The notes under the pieces: generated by a model
Database searches by the model: none
The model's input: the letters and a program-made list of their open reading frames with translations, nothing else
Told to the model about the DNA's origin: nothing
NCBI RefSeq assembly: GCF_900114615.1
Contig: NZ_FOTS01000019.1
Coordinates: 1 to 64,000 of the forward strand
Source of the DNA: Pelosinus propionicus DSM 13327
Lineage (GTDB): Bacteria; Bacillota; Negativicutes; DSM-13327
Reading direction: 5' to 3'
DNA: 64,000 bases
Position numbers and translations under genes: made by a program
Shown: in pieces, positions 60,836 through 64,000 of the stretch
Layout of the letters: each line of letters starts with the position of its first letter
Position numbering within the stretch: position 1 is the first letter of the stretch

Positions 60836-60860
60836 ACCATCTACATTCGATGGTTTTATT
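60834..60860 (+). terminator. Terminator after the coiled-coil gene
   Basis: Stem AAACCATC / GATGGTTT with a 7-nt loop, followed by TATTATT on the plus strand. Confidence 0.75.
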
Positions 60861-60885
60861 ATTAGACACACATAGAGATCAAATT

Positions 60886-60936
60886 AAAGCCGCTCTTAGT
60901 CTCACTTATATAAGATGAGACTCTTAGAGCGGCTTT
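60886..60936. terminator. Strong hairpin at the 3' end of the 6S RNA region
   Basis: An almost perfect stem of about 20 bp, with arms reading AAAGCCGCTCTTAGTCTCA and its complement (one small bulge). It is followed by only short T stretches on either strand. It probably ends 6S RNA transcription or protects the 3' end. Confidence 0.7.
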
Positions 60937-60949
60937 AAAAAACTGGAAT

Positions 60950-61132
60950 AAGATAACGCTCCACCATGCCGTAGTCTAGTGTTTTGAACCTGCTTAAGCA
61001 GGTGGGTGCCCTCCTGCTTACATAAAGTTTCCCAAACGGGCATACCGCAGTAAGCAGAGATAGACTCCCTAATACAATGTGTTGGATCAAAACAACTAGT
61101 GTTTACGCACACAGCAGAGTCATCACGATCTT
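60950..61132 (-). ncRNA. ssrS: 6S RNA
   Basis: A 6S RNA gene, the RNA that binds and inhibits the sigma-A RNA polymerase. The closing stem pairs GCTGTGTGCGTA near the 5' end with TACGGCATGGTGGAG near the 3' end, followed by CTAG-TTGTTTTG pairing with CAAAACA-CTAG. The internal part contains CCCACCTGCTTAAGCAGGTTC, the 3'-side element typical of Firmicute 6S RNAs. A sigma-A promoter sits at the expected distance. The location upstream of rarA and downstream of aspS is typical. The ends are estimates. Confidence 0.85.
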
Positions 61133-61138
61133 AAATTT

Positions 61139-61167
61139 ATAGTATCAAATCCATCATTAAATAGCAA
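61139..61167 (-). promoter_or_regulatory. Sigma-A promoter of 6S RNA
   Basis: On the minus strand, -35 TTGCTA (61162-61167), a 17-bp spacer and -10 TACTAT (61139-61144). The predicted first nucleotide is near 61132. Confidence 0.7.
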
Positions 61168-61173
61168 GAATGA

Positions 61174-61206
61174 GAGCAAGGAACATTTTACCATCCCTTG
61201 CTCTTT
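61174..61206. terminator. Terminator after aspS
   Basis: Stem GAGCAAGG / CCTTGCTC with a 14-nt loop. It has TTTTTT on the plus strand and TCATTCTT on the minus strand, so it is stronger in the plus direction. It separates aspS from the 6S promoter. Confidence 0.65.
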
Positions 61207-61220
61207 TTTGCGTTATGCTA

Positions 61221-63014
61221 TTATATTTTAGCTTTAGATGAAACTGTTGTCTTAATAGACAACTCTCTTAGCTGTTTATTATCAACCTCAGATGGCGCCT
61301 GTGTCATTACATCAGTAGCACTTTGGTTTTTGGGGAAAGCAATTACATCGCGAATGGAAGAACGTTTTGCCATTAACATAATAAGACGATCTAATCCAAA
61401 TGCAATCCCACCATGAGGTGGTGTGCCAAACTCAAATGCCTCAAGCATATAACCAAATTTAGCCACTGCTTCTTCCTGAGATAATCCAATAGCTGTAAAT
61501 ACCCGTTCTTGTAGCTCACGATTATAAATTCGCATGCTACCACCACCGATTTCAGTACCATTCAGTACCATGTCATAGGCTTTTGCTTTGATTCGACCAG
61601 GATCGCTTTCTAGATATTGTATGTCTTCTTCTCTTGGTGAAGTGAACGGATGATGCATAGCAACCCAGCGTTTTTCTTCTTCATCATATTCAAACATTGG
61701 AAAATCTACAACCCATAAGAAAGATAACTTATCCTCATCAATTAAATTAAGACGACGAGCCATTTCTAAACGTAACTGACCTAGTGCATTAGCGACTACA
61801 GATGGTTTATCTGCAACAATAAGCAATAAATCACCAGTTTCAATTTCAGCGGCCTTGGTGATTTCCTCCATGATATCATCAGACAAAAATTTAGTAATGG
61901 CGGACTTAATACCGTCAGCAGTATAGCTAATCCAAGCTAATCCTTTAGCACCATAAATAGACACATACTCAATTAAACCGTCCAGTTCGCGCCTTGGGGC
62001 ATGAGCATACCCTTTAACATTTATTGCTTTTACTTGCCCCCCATTTGCTAATACAGTTTCAAATACTTTAAAATTTGAACCTTTAACAGCATCGGAAAGA
62101 TCAATAAGTTCCATAGCAAAACGCACATCAGGCTTATCAGAACCAAAACGATTCATAGCATCATCATAACTCAAGCGTAAGAAAGGCGTTTGCAGTTCAG
62201 CGCCAATTGCTTCTTTAAACAATTGAACTGTCATCTCTTCCATCATTGGCAAAAGATCTTCCCGGTCAACAAATGACATTTCAATATCAAGCTGTGTAAA
62301 TTCTGGTTGACGGTCCGCTCGTAAATCTTCATCACGGAAGCAGCGTGCAATTTGAAAATAGCGCTCCATCCCTGCAACCATCAGCATTTGTTTGAAAATT
62401 TGAGGAGATTGAGGCAGTGCGTAAAATTTCCCAGAATTCACACGACTTGGTACCAAATAATCTCGAGCACCTTCCGGAGAACTTTTCATAAGTACAGGTG
62501 TTTCAATTTCCATAAAACCATTATTATCAAAAAAGTCCCGCATGCTTTTGGTTACACGATGACGCAACATTAAATTTCTTTGCATCTCTGGACGACGTAA
62601 ATCCAAATAACGATATTTTAAACGTAAATTTTCATCTACGTCAATATTATCCTGAATGTAAAATGGAGGAGTTTTTGCAGCATTTAAAACTCTAAGCTCT
62701 GCAGCATAAACTTCAATCTCACCTGTTGCAATATTGGCATTTATCGTAGATGCATCTCGCAATTTTACTGTGCCGCGAACCGCTAATACAAATTCAGAGC
62801 GAACTGACTCTGCTTTTTTAAAAGAATCAAAATCTACCTCTTGAGAAAAAACAACTTGTACAAAACCAGAGCGGTCTCGTAAATCAATAAAAATAAGTCC
62901 CCCATGGTCACGACGACGCGCCACCCATCCGCATAATACAACTTCTTGCCCCACATTTTCTTTGTTTAGAAAATCACACGAATGTGTTCGTTTTAAACCT
63001 ATCATAGTTTCCAT
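61221..63014 (-). CDS. aspS: Aspartate--tRNA ligase
   Basis: A 597-residue bacterial-type AspRS. An N-terminal OB anticodon-binding domain (VVLCGWVARRRDHGGLIFIDLRD, shown in pieces) is followed by class II motifs FMEIETPVLMKSSPEGARDY, RCFRDEDLRADRQPEFTQ and the GGIAFGLDRL motif 3 near the end; a GAD insertion lies in the middle. The ATG at 63014 follows GGAGG. It starts one base after the hisS stop, the conserved hisS-aspS pair. Confidence 0.97.
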   Translation of the reverse strand: METMIGLKRTHSCDFLNKENVGQEVVLCGWVARRRDHGGLIFIDLRDRSGFVQVVFSQEVDFDSFKKAESVRSEFVLAVRGTVKLRDASTINANIATGEIEVYAAELRVLNAAKTPPFYIQDNIDVDENLRLKYRYLDLRRPEMQRNLMLRHRVTKSMRDFFDNNGFMEIETPVLMKSSPEGARDYLVPSRVNSGKFYALPQSPQIFKQMLMVAGMERYFQIARCFRDEDLRADRQPEFTQLDIEMSFVDREDLLPMMEEMTVQLFKEAIGAELQTPFLRLSYDDAMNRFGSDKPDVRFAMELIDLSDAVKGSNFKVFETVLANGGQVKAINVKGYAHAPRRELDGLIEYVSIYGAKGLAWISYTADGIKSAITKFLSDDIMEEITKAAEIETGDLLLIVADKPSVVANALGQLRLEMARRLNLIDEDKLSFLWVVDFPMFEYDEEEKRWVAMHHPFTSPREEDIQYLESDPGRIKAKAYDMVLNGTEIGGGSMRIYNRELQERVFTAIGLSQEEAVAKFGYMLEAFEFGTPPHGGIAFGLDRLIMLMAKRSSIRDVIAFPKNQSATDVMTQAPSEVDNKQLRELSIKTTVSSKAKI

Positions 63015-63015
63015 A

Positions 63016-64000
63016 TTAAGCCTCCACATCTAATTCTATCTTTTGCTGTACTTCATCTATATTAATCAATTCTTGTACACCTGTTAACATGTTTTTTAAC
63101 ATGATTTTGTCTTGCGCAGCTTCCTCTTCACCAATAATCGCGACAAATTTTGCTGAGTACTTATTAGCCTGCTTCATCTGCCACTTAATACCTTTTTCCA
63201 TAAAATCCATTTCTGCAGTTATGCCATTTTCACGCAAATTACATAGCAGCTTAAAGGCAATTCCTTGCATATCAATTCCCATTGGTGCAACAAATACATC
63301 AATAGTATTTGAAAAAACAGGTAATAATTTCTGCTTTTCCAAAGCCAGCAAGATACGCTCTATGCCAATTGCAAAACCAATGCCTGGAGTTGGTTGACCT
63401 CCACATTCAGCAACCAAACCATCATATCTGCCACCACCGCATACAGCACTTTGTGCTCCAAGAGGTGCATATTGAATCTCAAATGCAGTTTTCGTATAAT
63501 AATCCAATCCGCGAACTAAACGAGGATTTAGTTTAAAGTCTACTTCCGCTAGAGTTAACAATGATTTTAAATGATTAAAATGTGTACTGCATTCATCACA
63601 TAAACAATCAACAATATGAGGAGCACCTTGGGTTTCTTCTGTACACTTCTCTTTTTTACAATCAAGAACTCGCATTGGATTGCGTTCAAATCTCGATTGA
63701 CAATCCGAGCATAAATGCGAGGTTTTCTCTCGTAAAAAATCCTGTAATTTTTCACGATAAATGGGTCGGCATTGCGGACATCCTACGGAATTCAAATATA
63801 ATGTTAAATCATCTAACCCCAATTTTCTTAGTAATTGCACTGCTAACATAATAATTTCAGCATCAATAGCAGGTCCTTTAGAACCTAATGCTTCCACACC
63901 AAATTGATGGAATTGACGATACCTTCCAGCTTGAGGACGGTCATATCTAAACATTGGCCCTATATAAAAAAGCTTGTTTAATAACGTATCTGCATATAAT
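63016..64000 (-). CDS. hisS: Histidine--tRNA ligase, 5' end outside the window (partial)
   Basis: The 3' 328 codons of HisRS. The frame continues past the internal Met to the window edge with the class II sequence LYYxGPMFRYDRPQAGRYRQFHQ-type region (here IGPMFRYDRPQAGRYRQFH). LVRGLDYYTKTAFEI and AVCGGGRYDGLV are histidine motifs; GFAIGIERI is class II motif 3. The C-terminal anticodon-binding domain starts near TIDVFVAPMG. No start codon is available here. Confidence 0.96.
   Translation of the reverse strand, partial: LYADTLLNKLFYIGPMFRYDRPQAGRYRQFHQFGVEALGSKGPAIDAEIIMLAVQLLRKLGLDDLTLYLNSVGCPQCRPIYREKLQDFLREKTSHLCSDCQSRFERNPMRVLDCKKEKCTEETQGAPHIVDCLCDECSTHFNHLKSLLTLAEVDFKLNPRLVRGLDYYTKTAFEIQYAPLGAQSAVCGGGRYDGLVAECGGQPTPGIGFAIGIERILLALEKQKLLPVFSNTIDVFVAPMGIDMQGIAFKLLCNLRENGITAEMDFMEKGIKWQMKQANKYSAKFVAIIGEEEAAQDKIMLKNMLTGVQELINIDEVQQKIELDVEA

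Noticed and set aside
60924-61112. A 62-residue minus-strand ORF inside the 6S RNA
   Set aside because: The region folds as 6S RNA with a matching promoter, and the frame lacks a ribosome site and protein-like composition.
1-64000. CRISPR array, tRNA genes, prophage, insertion sequences or a defence island
   Set aside because: No direct-repeat arrays, cloverleaf sequences, transposases or phage structural genes were recognised; most intergenic gaps are short.

Overview
This is an AT-rich, gene-dense chromosomal stretch from an endospore-forming Firmicute. The gene set and order point to a spore-forming Negativicute (Sporomusaceae, Pelosinus- or Sporomusa-like). That placement is my inference from gene order and composition; no rRNA is present to confirm it. 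Almost every gene is on the minus strand. The only well-supported plus-strand genes are three small or accessory ones at about 4.1, 8.7 and 60.5 kb. I found no tRNA, rRNA operon, CRISPR array, insertion sequence or prophage.

Layout, low to high coordinate (transcription mostly runs the other way). 0-9.5 kb: a flavoprotein, dacB-spmA-spmB (cortex and spore maturation), gerW with a DUF2953 partner, then a site-2-protease homologue-trpS-scpA-scpB unit behind a clear sigma-A promoter. 9.4-18.1 kb: the forespore block, dacF, spoIIAA-spoIIAB-sigF behind a textbook sigma-H promoter, a tiny membrane protein, dodecin, and a spoVA operon (C, D, EB, two unknown genes, EA, F) behind a sigma-F/G-like promoter. 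18.2-25.4 kb: pyrimidine-nucleoside phosphorylase, xerD, yqzK, spoIIM, nudF, spo0A, spoIVB. 25.6-34.9 kb: recN, argR, a methyltransferase, nadK, tlyA, dxs, a PAP2-like phosphatase, ispA, xseB, xseA. 35-42.2 kb: nusB, envelope-stress genes (DUF2273, amaP, asp23) and the complete spoIIIAA-AH operon. 42.3-50.9 kb: a zinc-ribbon protein, efp, a Xaa-Pro peptidase, a class B PBP, trhP and trmR (wobble-uridine modification), mltG, a DUF1292 gene, ruvX, ireB. 51-64 kb: alaS, an AI-2E-family permease, a PRC-barrel protein, the mnmA-iscU-iscS-iscR sulfur cluster, rarA, 6S RNA, aspS and the 5'-truncated hisS.

The genes form the regulatory core of sporulation: Spo0A and sigma-H start it, SpoIIAA/AB/SigF act in the forespore, SpoIVB signals from the forespore, SpoIIIA and SpoIIM act in engulfment and the feeding channel, SpoVA and GerW act in the spore, and DacB/DacF/SpmAB act on cortex. 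These sit among translation, tRNA-modification, isoprenoid and Fe-S housekeeping genes.

I do not see a large unknown system such as a defence island or biosynthetic cluster. The less ordinary items are two uncharacterised genes inside spoVA, one resembling an inactivated site-2 protease; several proteins under 60 residues; an exact sigma-H-type promoter before ireB-ruvX; a hairpin enclosing the start codon of the PBP gene; a 58-nt palindrome upstream of spoIIIA; and repeated overlap of transcription terminators with coding 3' ends.
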